In this document: positions 1 to 6,368 of the stretch, one piece after another
Position numbering within the stretch: the stretch's first letter is position 1
How the letters are laid out: every line of letters begins with the position of its first letter
Origin: Acidimicrobiaceae bacterium
GTDB taxonomy: Bacteria > Actinomycetota > Acidimicrobiia > Acidimicrobiales > Palsa-688
NCBI GenBank assembly: GCA_009785715.1
Contig: WQVT01000076.1
Coordinates: forward strand, 1-8,456
Length of the DNA: 8,456 bases
Direction of reading: 5' to 3'
The notes under the pieces: generated by a model
What the model was told of the DNA's origin: nothing
Database searches by the model: none
The model's input: only the letters and a program-made list of their open reading frames with translations
Position numbers and translations under genes: made by a program

Positions 1-42
1 CCGGCGATAGGTGGCAGTCCTCGGGATGCGGGTGGGATGTTG

Positions 43-1494
43 TTATGGGCGCCCGGTCAGCTCACCGGTCGGGCTTGCTGGTGGGCCCGATACGGTGAGC
101 GCGATCGCGCATTGACAGGCGATTGCCGTGCCGGCCCCCGGATTCTGAGAGAGCACGGTGTCGGCCGGAACGTTTGCGTCGGGTTGGGTGGAGGCCACGA
201 AGACCGGGAGCCCGAGCTGCTTCATGACCTGGGCGGCTGCGGGTTCGAGAAGGCCGACCACGTTGGGCAGGCTGGAGACCATCCGGAACGTGGGCGGCGG
301 TGCGGTCGACGCCGCGGTCTCCGGGCCGCCGGTCCAGGCTACCGATTCGTAGCGACCGGCGACTTGGCGGATCGTGCCGCCCGGCGCCGGTGGCGTCTCG
401 GCTGCTGGGCCGAAGGGGAGGTTCACCGCGTCGGACTCGAAGTGGAGCGTCCCGTTCGTTGACACCCAGGCGAGCGACCCGCCCGAGCCGGCGGCGAGCG
501 CCGAGATCGGTCCGGCGTCCCGGACGATCGTTCGGATGCCCCCGCCTTGTTCACCCGGGCTGTTATCGGTGAACGGCATCGAAACGTTCTGACTGCCATC
601 GCCGACCAAGAATTCTCCGTTCGGCAGGTACACCGGCGACGACTGCCAGTCCCTGGGCAGTGACTGCGGCTTGCCATTTGCCGGCGGCGGGATTGAGATG
701 CCCTCGGCGTCGAAGACCGGGACCAGCGACGCGAGCGACGACGCAGACGCCGGGGTGAGCGTGCCGACCGTCGGGCGAGGACCGAGGTAGGTATCCACGA
801 ATCCGCCCGAGACGGCCAGGGCAGCGTCCTTGGGTGCGACCGCGATCGCCTTGATCGGCAGCCTGGGCGGGACCGTCGCAGCACGGAAGTGCTGGGCAGG
901 CCCGGCGCGCTTGCCGGACGTGCTGATCGGTTCGACCGCAACCCCTGTTTGTTGGCCACGTCCGTTGAGGGTGACGTAGCCGAGGTAGCCCCCGTCGGGG
1001 CTCACTGAGGGCAGCTCGGCGTCCCTGGCGACGACGGTCGGTGCCGAGCGGCAAGCGGCGAGCGGGACCGACCAGATGGCAGGACGGCCGTCCCTGCCCG
1101 GCGCGGTGACGAATGCCAGGTCCACCGACGGTTCCACCGCGACACCGCCACCCCGAAGTGCCGATCGGGTGAGGGTGCTCTCGACCCGGAGCGTCGTCGG
1201 GTTGATCGTGACCAGTGCCCCGGCACGGGTGACTGCCAGGATTGGCGGGTCGGTGGCGGCTATCGAGCAGGAACGGTGCACGGCGAGGGTGGCGCCGTCC
1301 GCGGCGGCCACGGGCGACCCCGGAAGTGCGGCCATCGCGAGTGTCGACCCGAGGCAAGCGATCGCTGCGCACACGCCGAACGGCAAGGGTCTCACTGGGC
1401 GCCTCCACGCCAACACCGCTCGTGCGACCTTCTCCAAAGGCAAGGGCGTAGGACGGAAAGCGTGGAAGCCTCGCGATTCCTCGTCGTCGTTCAT
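43..1494 (-). CDS. Membrane-anchored propeller-like protein with C-terminal PASTA domain
   Basis: This is the third gene of the sigma-factor operon, 483 residues. Seen: a short charged cytoplasmic N-terminus, a hydrophobic segment at about residues 37-57 (signal anchor or signal peptide), then a long beta-rich region (about 65-395) with a WD40/TolB-like SPDGGYLGYV motif at 165-174, and a C-terminal PASTA domain at about 408-468 (PNVVGL, then TVLSQNPGAGT, then LTVSG). PASTA domains bind muropeptides or beta-lactams in PknB-type kinases and penicillin-binding proteins, so an extracytoplasmic cell-wall-sensing role is inferred. The PASTA domain carries an unusual Cys-x-Cys at 460/462. The ATG at 1494 was chosen because it lies 14 nt after the upstream gene's stop and is followed directly by the anchor; the frame stays open to 2010 but would then overlap that gene heavily. 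The Shine-Dalgarno is weak, so translational coupling is likely. No kinase domain is present. Confidence 0.82.
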   Translation of the reverse strand: MNDDEESRGFHAFRPTPLPLEKVARAVLAWRRPVRPLPFGVCAAIACLGSTLAMAALPGSPVAAADGATLAVHRSCSIAATDPPILAVTRAGALVTINPTTLRVESTLTRSALRGGGVAVEPSVDLAFVTAPGRDGRPAIWSVPLAACRSAPTVVARDAELPSVSPDGGYLGYVTLNGRGQQTGVAVEPISTSGKRAGPAQHFRAATVPPRLPIKAIAVAPKDAALAVSGGFVDTYLGPRPTVGTLTPASASSLASLVPVFDAEGISIPPPANGKPQSLPRDWQSSPVYLPNGEFLVGDGSQNVSMPFTDNSPGEQGGGIRTIVRDAGPISALAAGSGGSLAWVSTNGTLHFESDAVNLPFGPAAETPPAPGGTIRQVAGRYESVAWTGGPETAASTAPPPTFRMVSSLPNVVGLLEPAAAQVMKQLGLPVFVASTQPDANVPADTVLSQNPGAGTAIACQCAIALTVSGPPASPTGELTGRP

Positions 1495-1508
1495 GGGGTC
1501 GCTCTGTT

Positions 1509-2666
1509 TCAGCTCAGGGGTCTGAATTTGCCAACCGGTCCTGTGGGTCCGTGCGCAATCGTCGTGATCGGAGCGGACGGTGGCGCTTGGGGGTGGGGCG
1601 GCTCGACTGGCGCGTTTGCTGTCCTCCAGGTTTGCGAGCAGGACGTGCGGTCGAATGGAACGGAGAGCAGAACCGTCATGGAGTACTGGTCGGTGTGGGT
1701 GTTCCCGCCCAGGGAGACGCTGGGAGCTTGGCTGAGGCATGAGCCGGTCCGGTAGCGGTAGGTGACGGTCCCGTTGGTCAGTGAGACGAGTTGCCAGGGA
1801 ATCGAGATCTGCTCCGACGCCGGTTGGGCCGAGGGGCCGGTCGGCGATAGGCCGCAGGGCGAGTTTCGGCTTTGATAGTCGAACACCTTGCGGGGGTTGA
1901 CGATGATCACGGCCGTGTATCCAGGCGTTGGGGTGACGGCCCCGCCCGCTGACGGGACGGTCTGCGCTGGGCAGGAGAAAGCGACTGCGTTCTGTAGCAC
2001 GCCGACCCATGCCGGGGTTTGGTGAAGGTGGACACCGAGGCGGGGTGCGACGGACACGAGGCCGAAGCCGAGGACCGGCCCTGTATGAATTGCGGTTGCC
2101 AGAACATCCGAGCCGAACAACACGGCCGCCTCCTTCGCGCTCACGGTCAGATGCCCGCCCAAGCGAGGGGTCACCTTGAAGGCACCGTTGTCCAGTTCGA
2201 CCGGGGTGACGACCCTTCCGCCGACCACGTCAGCGGCGGTTGGCGGCTGTCCGATCACGCCGCCGAAAGCGATCGTCGAAGGAGGAGAACCCGGAGCGGC
2301 GGGCAGGGGTGTCGTGGATGGGGTTGCGGTCGCGCCTGAAGACGCACCCACAGCGGAACGCCGGGCTGTGGACGTCGGGGTCGAGGGAGTCGTTGGTGGG
2401 GACGAGGTCGAAGGGGTCGGCGTCGAAGCTGCCGGTTGGGCGGCGACGCGAACGTGCCGCTTCGGCTGCGGACTCCGGGGGACGGTGAGCACGAGGGCCA
2501 GCGCGGCCGCCACGCCGGCCGCGACCAGCACCATGCCGAATTGTGCCGGCCTCCCTACCCGTCGTTTCGAGGGAACGGGCGCCGCGTTGAGCGAGCCGGC
2601 CGGGAGGCGGGCCACCGCGTCGAGGGTGCGGCGGAGCCGGTCTTCGATGTCTTCGGGCTCAGTCAT
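1509..2666 (-). CDS. Single-pass membrane protein, candidate anti-sigma factor or receptor
   Basis: This is a 385-residue protein encoded directly after the ECF sigma factor; its ATG lies inside the end of the sigma gene (8-nt overlap), a sign of translational coupling. Seen: an acidic/amphipathic N-terminus of about 40 residues (EDIEDRLRRTLDAVARLP), one transmembrane helix at about 41-62, a Pro/Thr/Ser-rich stalk at about 75-130, and an outer domain with exactly four cysteines (232, 271, 310, 343) that could form two disulfides. The layout (short cytoplasmic tail, helix, stalk, folded outer domain) matches what is known of membrane anti-sigma factors, but the zinc-binding HxxxCxxC motif of the ZAS class is absent. 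Acting as the partner of the sigma factor is inferred from position only. I do not recognise the outer domain. It could instead be a regulon product with an envelope function. Confidence 0.85.
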   Translation of the reverse strand: MTEPEDIEDRLRRTLDAVARLPAGSLNAAPVPSKRRVGRPAQFGMVLVAAGVAAALALVLTVPRSPQPKRHVRVAAQPAASTPTPSTSSPPTTPSTPTSTARRSAVGASSGATATPSTTPLPAAPGSPPSTIAFGGVIGQPPTAADVVGGRVVTPVELDNGAFKVTPRLGGHLTVSAKEAAVLFGSDVLATAIHTGPVLGFGLVSVAPRLGVHLHQTPAWVGVLQNAVAFSCPAQTVPSAGGAVTPTPGYTAVIIVNPRKVFDYQSRNSPCGLSPTGPSAQPASEQISIPWQLVSLTNGTVTYRYRTGSCLSQAPSVSLGGNTHTDQYSMTVLLSVPFDRTSCSQTWRTANAPVEPPHPQAPPSAPITTIAHGPTGPVGKFRPLS

Positions 2667-3147
2667 GGGGCAAGCTCCTTCGTAGCCGGGCGAGGGCTCG
2701 GTGCAACGCCGACTTGACCGTGCCGGTCGGACATCCCAACAGGCCAGCGATCTCCGCCTCGCTCAAGTCGTCGTAGAAACGGAGGACCACGACCGCCCGC
2801 TGGCGGAACGGCAGCTTCTGGACCGCAGCCCAGGTCTCGTCGAGCTCCGGGTTCTCGACCGGCAACGGCGCCGATTGAGGGTGATGGCGTTCCAGAACCA
2901 GACGGCGGGTCCGGTTGCGGCACAGGTTGGCCACCACGGTTCGCAGGTATGCCAGCGTGTCGTCGGGAACTTGTCCCGTCGCTTGGAGTCGGGCGAAGGC
3001 CTCCTGCACGACGTCCTCGGCGAAGGGGTCTGATCCCGTGAGCAGGCGAGCGAGTCGGAACAAGGCCAAGCGGTGCGCCTCGTAGGCGGCCGCGAGCCAG
3101 TCCTCGCTGTTGCCCGTCTTGGGCATCAACTCGTCCGTCTCGCTCAC
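2659..3147 (-). CDS. ECF RNA polymerase sigma factor, SigE-like family
   Basis: This 162-residue protein has the length and two-domain layout of extracytoplasmic-function sigma factors. Region 2 spans about residues 17-85 and includes AEDVVQEAF at 43-51 (region 2.2, core RNA polymerase binding) and YLRTVVANLCRNR at 67-79 (-10 recognition). Region 4 spans about 105-157 with KLPFRQRAVVVLRFYDDLS followed by the helix-turn-helix AEIAGLLGCPTGTVKSALHR (131-150) that contacts the -35 element. There is no region 3 and no C-terminal extension. It directs RNA polymerase to a small regulon, most likely including its own operon. The GTG at 3147 is taken as the start, with AGGGGGAA just upstream but very close (about 2 nt spacing); ATG at 3126 (residue 8) is a serious alternative. 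It is first in a three-gene operon with a membrane protein and a PASTA protein, which suggests response to an envelope signal. Confidence 0.93.
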   Translation of the reverse strand: MSETDELMPKTGNSEDWLAAAYEAHRLALFRLARLLTGSDPFAEDVVQEAFARLQATGQVPDDTLAYLRTVVANLCRNRTRRLVLERHHPQSAPLPVENPELDETWAAVQKLPFRQRAVVVLRFYDDLSEAEIAGLLGCPTGTVKSALHRALARLRRSLPHD

Positions 3148-3155
3148 TTCCCCCT

Positions 3156-3185
3156 AAAAGACACCCAGGTGGGTTGAAAGGTTCC
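3156..3185 (-). promoter_or_regulatory. Candidate ECF-type promoter of the sigma operon
   Basis: On the minus strand GGAACC (3180-3185) is followed, 17 nt after AACC, by GTCTTTT (3156-3162). This fits the AAC-type -35 and GTC/TC-type -10 elements known for SigE-like ECF sigma factors, and suggests autoregulation. The transcription start would fall near 3152-3154, leaving only 5-7 nt before the GTG at 3147. The spacer contains the inverted repeat ACCCA-GG-TGGGT (3163-3174). Confidence 0.5.
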
Positions 3186-3189
3186 CCGA

Positions 3190-3490
3190 TTGTGTCAACG
3201 ACGCGGCGCGCCCGCCATCGGCGAGACCGGGCCCAAGGCACCCAGTACCGCGTGGCTCCACCACAGCGCTGGGCGAGCAGGTGAAGGCGAGCCAGCCTGT
3301 GCGTCGGGCTGGCAGCGGATCCACGGCAGCCCGGATCAGAGCAGCGGGGGACGTCGGAGGTGTAGACGCCGGTCGAAAACTGCGCGCTCTTGCCGGCAGG
3401 GCTGCTCAGTTTTCAGCCATCACGGACAGGAGGTCCGGCCTTCGCAGGTTACGGTGTGTCCCGGTGGCCGACTGGAGGGGATTGGCAGGG
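3190..3490. other. Divergent intergenic region
   Basis: This stretch separates the minus-strand sigma operon from the plus-strand gene at 3491. The plus frame is open from 3281, but the upstream 70 codons read as low-complexity Arg/Ala/Gly sequence and have no good ribosome site. A Shine-Dalgarno-like AGGAGGT at 3428-3434 has no start codon at usable distance. No clear housekeeping promoter or structured RNA was seen. Confidence 0.4.
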
Positions 3491-4102
3491 GTGATCGAGT
3501 GGCGGTTGGACTACCCGGCCGCGACGAACCAACCTCCCGAGTTGATAGGCGTCGTGCTCTCACGATGCGCGTTCCTCGTGGTGAAGCCAGTGAGGCCGTC
3601 GGTGAACAACCAGCGGAGCTACCGCTGGCGGATCGCCCGGATGAGTCTTTTGGAGGAGGAACCGCCTCACCAGTTGGTCCCGGGCCGGACTGACCTCAAG
3701 TTGGAACCGACTGACGTGTCGAGCTGGTTGTGGCCCTCCTCGGGGCGTTATCCCGAGGACGCCCAGTGGGTCGTTCTCAATGAGCACGGAGTGAAGGTGG
3801 GGAATCCCAGGACCTCTTCCCAGGGGGAGGACATCCGAGACATGGTCGACCCTGTCTGGTACGAACCTGTCTGGGGCGCCCATGCGAGCGGCGAGACGGT
3901 CTCGATCGACGCCTTCAGTCGAAAGCTCCTCGAAGAGCACGTTGCTTTCAACGCGATCGGTCCCTTCTTTTGCTCACCCAAGGTCGAGCGCGTGCGCGTC
4001 ATCCACAACTCCGAGCTGGGGATCGTCGAGGACGTCACGAGCTTCACCGGCGACGAGGAGGTCGCCTGGCTCCGACTGCTCTCGGTCCACCAACTGGCCT
4101 GA
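3491..4102 (+). CDS. Hypothetical protein of unknown function
   Basis: I do not recognise this 203-residue protein. The GTG start is chosen because GGAGGGG (3474-3480) lies 10 nt upstream and because protein-like composition begins here; the frame is open upstream to 3281, with further in-frame starts at GTG 3464 and TTG 3482. Codon third positions are GC-rich throughout. There is no signal peptide or convincing transmembrane helix. The protein is rich in Trp (8) and in acidic residues, with a C-terminal half of mixed alpha/beta look (DPVWYEPVWGAHASGETVS, then FSRKLLEEHVAFNAIGPFF), consistent with a soluble cytoplasmic protein. The next genes point the other way, so it is probably monocistronic. 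Function cannot be assigned from the sequence. Confidence 0.65.
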   Translation: MIEWRLDYPAATNQPPELIGVVLSRCAFLVVKPVRPSVNNQRSYRWRIARMSLLEEEPPHQLVPGRTDLKLEPTDVSSWLWPSSGRYPEDAQWVVLNEHGVKVGNPRTSSQGEDIRDMVDPVWYEPVWGAHASGETVSIDAFSRKLLEEHVAFNAIGPFFCSPKVERVRVIHNSELGIVEDVTSFTGDEEVAWLRLLSVHQLA

Positions 4103-4148
4103 GACCATTTCCGACAGCGCGCAGCAGCGAACTTGGCTTCGCGGTTAT

Positions 4149-4163
4149 TGGCGCATGGCGCCA
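4149..4163. repeat. Short inverted repeat downstream of the 3491-4102 gene
   Basis: TGGCGC-ATG-GCGCCA is a perfect 6-bp stem with a 3-nt loop, 46 nt after the stop of the preceding gene. No T-tract follows, so it is at best a weak or factor-assisted terminator. The rest of 4103-4266 shows no supported gene. Confidence 0.3.
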
Positions 4164-4266
4164 GCGGGCTCCGGGTAAGCGGGCCCTGGTCGGGTGCACC
4201 CTGCCGGCGGCACTGGTCATTCGCGTCCTCGGGTTCGAGATGGCCGATTCTGGCGCTGCAGGACAG

Positions 4267-4584
4267 TTAATCCGTGGTGCCACCGCCACGGTCGATGCTG
4301 TAGCGGCGCTCGAAATCATGGACGCTTAGGCGGTCGAGATCCCGCTTCAGCGAGTCTTGGACCTCCTGGTCCTCCACGCCCCAGGCACTGATCGTCACGT
4401 CGTAGACGTATTCCCCCGAATGCTTGTCGCGAACACGGTAACGGTAAGCGCCTCGGTAGCCCGGGTCATCACGGATCAGCAAACCGACAATGAGGGCTGC
4501 GGCCACCCTCAGACCCCAGAGGCGGGGATTGACGGGCTCGCACAGCTCATACCTTGTCGAGGCCGGAGCCTCCTCGGATGTCAC
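4267..4584 (-). CDS. Small hypothetical protein with one hydrophobic segment
   Basis: This is a 105-residue protein with the GTG start at 4584. Seen: a short polar N-terminus, a hydrophobic stretch LWGLRVAAALIVGLLI at about residues 20-35 that could be a membrane helix, then a charged, tyrosine-rich domain (YRGAYRYRVRDKHSGEYVYDVTISAWG) ending in a helical DSLKRDLDRLSVHDFERRY segment. The family is not recognised. The frame is open upstream to 4830, with an alternative ATG at 4635, but those upstream residues look non-coding. GTG 4584 is preferred because AATAAT lies 6 nt upstream, the arrangement expected for a leaderless mRNA; no Shine-Dalgarno is visible at any candidate start. It converges on the plus-strand gene ending at 4102. 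The product is probably a membrane-associated small protein; function unknown. Confidence 0.55.
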   Translation of the reverse strand: MTSEEAPASTRYELCEPVNPRLWGLRVAAALIVGLLIRDDPGYRGAYRYRVRDKHSGEYVYDVTISAWGVEDQEVQDSLKRDLDRLSVHDFERRYSIDRGGGTTD

Positions 4585-4590
4585 CGCAGC

Positions 4591-4596
4591 ATTATT
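4591..4596 (-). promoter_or_regulatory. Candidate -10 element of a leaderless gene
   Basis: On the minus strand AATAAT (5 of 6 matches to TATAAT) is separated by 6 nt from GTG 4584, so transcription would begin at the start codon itself. No good -35 hexamer stands 16-18 nt further upstream, so the call rests on the -10 and its spacing. Confidence 0.35.
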
Positions 4597-4865
4597 AGCG
4601 CACCGCCATCGGTTGAGCCGTCCCAGGGAGGGCATCTGATCAACCGTCTGTCGGTGCCGGACGCCCGACACCCGGCGTTCGGGGGCATGGTCCTGGCATC
4701 GTTCGTTGAACGGTATGGGGCACAGGTACGCCGAGGACGGCGCTCGAGCACCCCGCCAGCCAGATCCCCAGGTGGCCGCACCACGCCTGACAAGGCGTCG
4801 TTGGCCATCGACCTCGCCGGATCTGACCATCCGAGCATGGCCGGTGACCCGGCCAAAGCGGTCGC
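4597..4865. other. Stretch with no supported gene
   Basis: Several frames are open here on both strands, but none has a ribosome site, a recognisable motif or a consistent third-position bias. It leads into the toxin-gene remnant starting at 4866 and may be decayed accessory DNA. Confidence 0.4.
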
Positions 4866-4951
4866 GAGATCAAATGGGGGTTTCCATCAGGACGGCGAGG
4901 GTCTCTCTTTTTTGGCGAGTGTCGCGGCTCCGATGTTGCCCCCGAGATGAA
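4866..4951 (-). pseudogene. Remnant of a MazF-type toxin gene, 3' end only
   Basis: This segment is about 90% identical to 5842-5927, which is the 3' end of the intact toxin gene, and includes the same stop codon (4870-4872) and 4 nt beyond it. Read on the minus strand it gives NIGAATLA, then after a one-base shift RETLAVLMETPI and stop, matching NIGAATLA..RETLAVLLDIPI of the intact toxin. Two compensating indels are visible: one extra C in the C-run at 4939-4943 and one missing base beside the T-run at 4908-4913. Homology stops near 4951; no start, no toxin core and no antitoxin sequence were found upstream (4952-5032). It is therefore a broken duplicate, not a functional gene. The Met-Glu-Thr variation suggests divergence from a related copy. 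Confidence 0.8.
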
Positions 4952-5032
4952 GCATGGGCATGCAGCGGCTCCGATCGTGACGCCATAGGAGCGGTTGCCT
5001 ATGTGCCGGTTGGCGGGTGAGGATGGAGCGGG

Positions 5033-5590
5033 TTGAACCTCGGAGTGGCTACATTTCATTGGGTGGCGCTCCATGCGGTGGTGTATGTGTTGGCGGCGCT
5101 GCTCGGTGCCCTGTTCGGCGGCGCTATATCGCTCATCGTGTCGACTCGGAGTGCGCGAAGAGAGCGACGGGCCCGATATGGCGAATCTCTTTTGAACGCT
5201 CTCACAGCCGCCGAGCGTCGACTCGCTTCAGCCGCCGAGCCTCAACAGCACGGAGCCGTTTTAATCGAGCCCATCATGCTTCGGGAAGAGGCCGTGGCGG
5301 TGTGGTCGTTCACGGAACTCGCGTCGACCCTGGAATCGCCAACGGGTCGGGAAGCGATGCGCGCGTGGGGTCTGCAATTGTTCGACGTCCTTGTCCACGG
5401 CGCCAGCAACGACGTACAAATGATGTGGCTGTTTGACCGACTCGACCTGGCTGTGTTTCTGACCAGCGCCTGGACTGCCGGAGATGCGACCGGCTCTGAC
5501 TTCGCTCGCTCTGGCACCGAGATCGCAAACATGTTCGGCCCCGCTCTGCGAGGACAGCACCCACCCGACTACGGTCAACGTCCGACGTGA
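5033..5590 (+). CDS. Hypothetical single-pass membrane protein
   Basis: This is a 185-residue protein from the TTG at 5033, preceded by GGAG (5025-5028) at short spacing; GTG at 5063 (residue 11) is an alternative. Seen: a transmembrane helix at about residues 11-37 (VALHAVVYVLAALLGALFGGAI), followed at once by a strongly basic stretch (RSARRERRAR, 39-48), which by the positive-inside rule places the rest in the cytoplasm. Residues about 50-70 form a likely amphipathic helix, and the remaining 110 residues look like a soluble alpha-helical domain with many hydrophobic positions (AWGLQLFDVLVHGASNDVQMMWLFDRLDLAVFL). The family is not recognised. It lies between the toxin-gene remnant and the intact MazEF locus and converges on the latter. 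It is likely accessory; function unknown. Confidence 0.72.
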   Translation: MNLGVATFHWVALHAVVYVLAALLGALFGGAISLIVSTRSARRERRARYGESLLNALTAAERRLASAAEPQQHGAVLIEPIMLREEAVAVWSFTELASTLESPTGREAMRAWGLQLFDVLVHGASNDVQMMWLFDRLDLAVFLTSAWTAGDATGSDFARSGTEIANMFGPALRGQHPPDYGQRPT

Positions 5591-5657
5591 CAAGCGGCTC
5601 CAAGCAACGGGTCGACACCTAATTCGTTGGCCGCGCGCCGGCGACGCCACGGTCACC

Positions 5658-5843
5658 GTGCTCACCACCACCGTTGGGATCCTCGCCCTGGACCGGAGGC
5701 CGGTCGCCCTGGCCGGCGCCTTTTTCTTCGCCCTCGGCATCCGGGTCTCGGACGTCTGCCTGGCCGTGGCTATGCAGGCCCTCGGCGCGACAATACTGTG
5801 GCCTCGACTCGTATTGGTTTGGACCGCTGGCTTCGGGCCGTGA
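5658..5843 (+). CDS. Possible small hydrophobic protein or membrane-protein fragment
   Basis: From the GTG at 5658 the frame runs 61 codons to a TGA at 5841-5843. The reading is strongly hydrophobic (PVALAGAFFFALGIRVSDVCLAVAMQALGATIL and beyond, about residues 17-50), enough for two membrane helices, and its third codon positions are very GC-rich, as in real genes here. Against it: no Shine-Dalgarno, the frame is open upstream into the end of the preceding gene without a better start, and it ends exactly at the toxin repeat boundary. It may be a truncated transporter fragment or chance. The stop overlaps the first bases of repeat copy B. Confidence 0.28.
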   Translation: MLTTTVGILALDRRPVALAGAFFFALGIRVSDVCLAVAMQALGATILWPRLVLVWTAGFGP

Positions 5844-5927
5844 GATCAAATGGGGATGTCCAGCAGGACGGCGAGAGTCTCTCTGATTTGGGCGAGTGTC
5901 GCGGCTCCGATGTTGCCCCGAGTTGAA
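5842..5927. repeat. Second copy of an 86-bp direct repeat (inside the toxin gene)
   Basis: This is the intact counterpart of 4866-4951, in the same orientation, with about 7 substitutions and 2 single-base indels. It covers the final 26 or so codons of the MazF-type toxin plus 4 nt after the stop. The two copies are 976 nt apart and enclose the 5033-5590 gene. Confidence 0.85.
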
Positions 5928-6190
5928 ACGATCCGCGCAGTCGATACTGCCCGCAGGTGCTGACACTGCGCGGCTGACCTTCCGGCCAGTCCATTGTGAT
6001 TGTCAGGATCGACCGTGATCTCCGAGTGGAACTCCCTCAGGGTCGAGGTGAGCGGAACGACATAGACCACGGAGGGCTCGGCGCCAAGGATTCGCTGGGC
6101 AGACACGACTACGGCGGGGTGGCGAAAGCCAGCCTCCCTACCCTGTGGTAGTCCGAGGTCGAGATCGACGACGTCACCCGAGCTCAGCAT
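5846..6190 (-). CDS. mazF: MazF/PemK-family endoribonuclease toxin
   Basis: This is a 114-residue protein with the usual MazF length and layout: an N-terminal strand (SSGDVVDLDLG), the HPAVVVS strand at 24-30 (equivalent to the RPAVVV core of the family, with His where Arg is common), VVPLTST at 44-50, and the signature SAAQCQHLRAVSTARI at 72-87, followed by a C-terminal helix (AATLAQIRETLAVLL). MazF toxins cleave mRNA or tRNA at short specific sequences and are neutralised by the antitoxin encoded upstream. ATG 6190 is chosen because residues start with the typical short MazF N-terminus; it overlaps the antitoxin end by 17 nt, consistent with coupled translation. The frame is open upstream to 6289, but that part overlaps the antitoxin gene. 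A broken copy of its 3' end lies at 4866-4951. Confidence 0.88.
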   Translation of the reverse strand: MLSSGDVVDLDLGLPQGREAGFRHPAVVVSAQRILGAEPSVVYVVPLTSTLREFHSEITVDPDNHNGLAGRSAAQCQHLRAVSTARIVSTRGNIGAATLAQIRETLAVLLDIPI

Positions 6191-6368
6191 CGAGCCAAGC
6201 CGTCTCATCGGAACGCAATGGCTGAGCCAACTGCGCACCGACTCGGTCCTGGCGTAGAGCGCGAACAGCGAGGCTAACTGTGCGGCCAACCGTGGTTCCC
6301 AACTCGTCGGCCAGGCGCTTCAGTTCCTCATGGGTCTCGCTGTCGATCCGCACGCTGGTCGTCTGCAT
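6174..6368 (-). CDS. mazE: Ribbon-helix-helix antitoxin of the MazEF pair
   Basis: This is a 64-residue antitoxin. The N-terminal half has the ribbon-helix-helix pattern: beta strand TTSVRIDSET (3-12), helix HEELKRLADEL (13-23), turn and second helix TVGRTVSLAVRALRQ (26-40). This fold dimerises and binds the operator. The acidic C-terminus (about 50-64, SDETAWLDAELG) is the expected toxin-binding tail. ATG 6368 is preferred since family members begin just before the strand; upstream in-frame ATG 6380 and TTG 6389 add only 4 or 7 residues. No Shine-Dalgarno precedes ATG 6368, but a TATGCT -10-like hexamer lies 7 nt away, so the message may be leaderless. It is the first gene of the toxin-antitoxin operon. 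Confidence 0.88.
   Translation of the reverse strand: MQTTSVRIDSETHEELKRLADELGTTVGRTVSLAVRALRQDRVGAQLAQPLRSDETAWLDAELG

Noticed and set aside
563..1408. 281-codon minus-strand frame overlapping the PASTA gene
   Set aside because: It is Arg/Gly/Pro-rich and lies in a shifted frame of a gene with recognisable domains.
1495..2010. Upstream extension of the PASTA-protein frame on the minus strand
   Set aside because: It would overlap the stalked membrane protein gene by about 500 nt, and the extra residues are Arg/Pro-rich and look like a shadow frame; ATG 1494 sits just before the membrane anchor.
4222..4245. tRNA-like GGTTCGA in the region after the 3491-4102 gene
   Set aside because: The flanking bases do not pair into a T-stem, and no anticodon arm or acceptor stem can be drawn.
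4267..4830. Full-length 187-codon version of the small minus-strand protein
   Set aside because: The first 80 or so codons have non-coding composition and no ribosome site; the protein-like part begins near GTG 4584.
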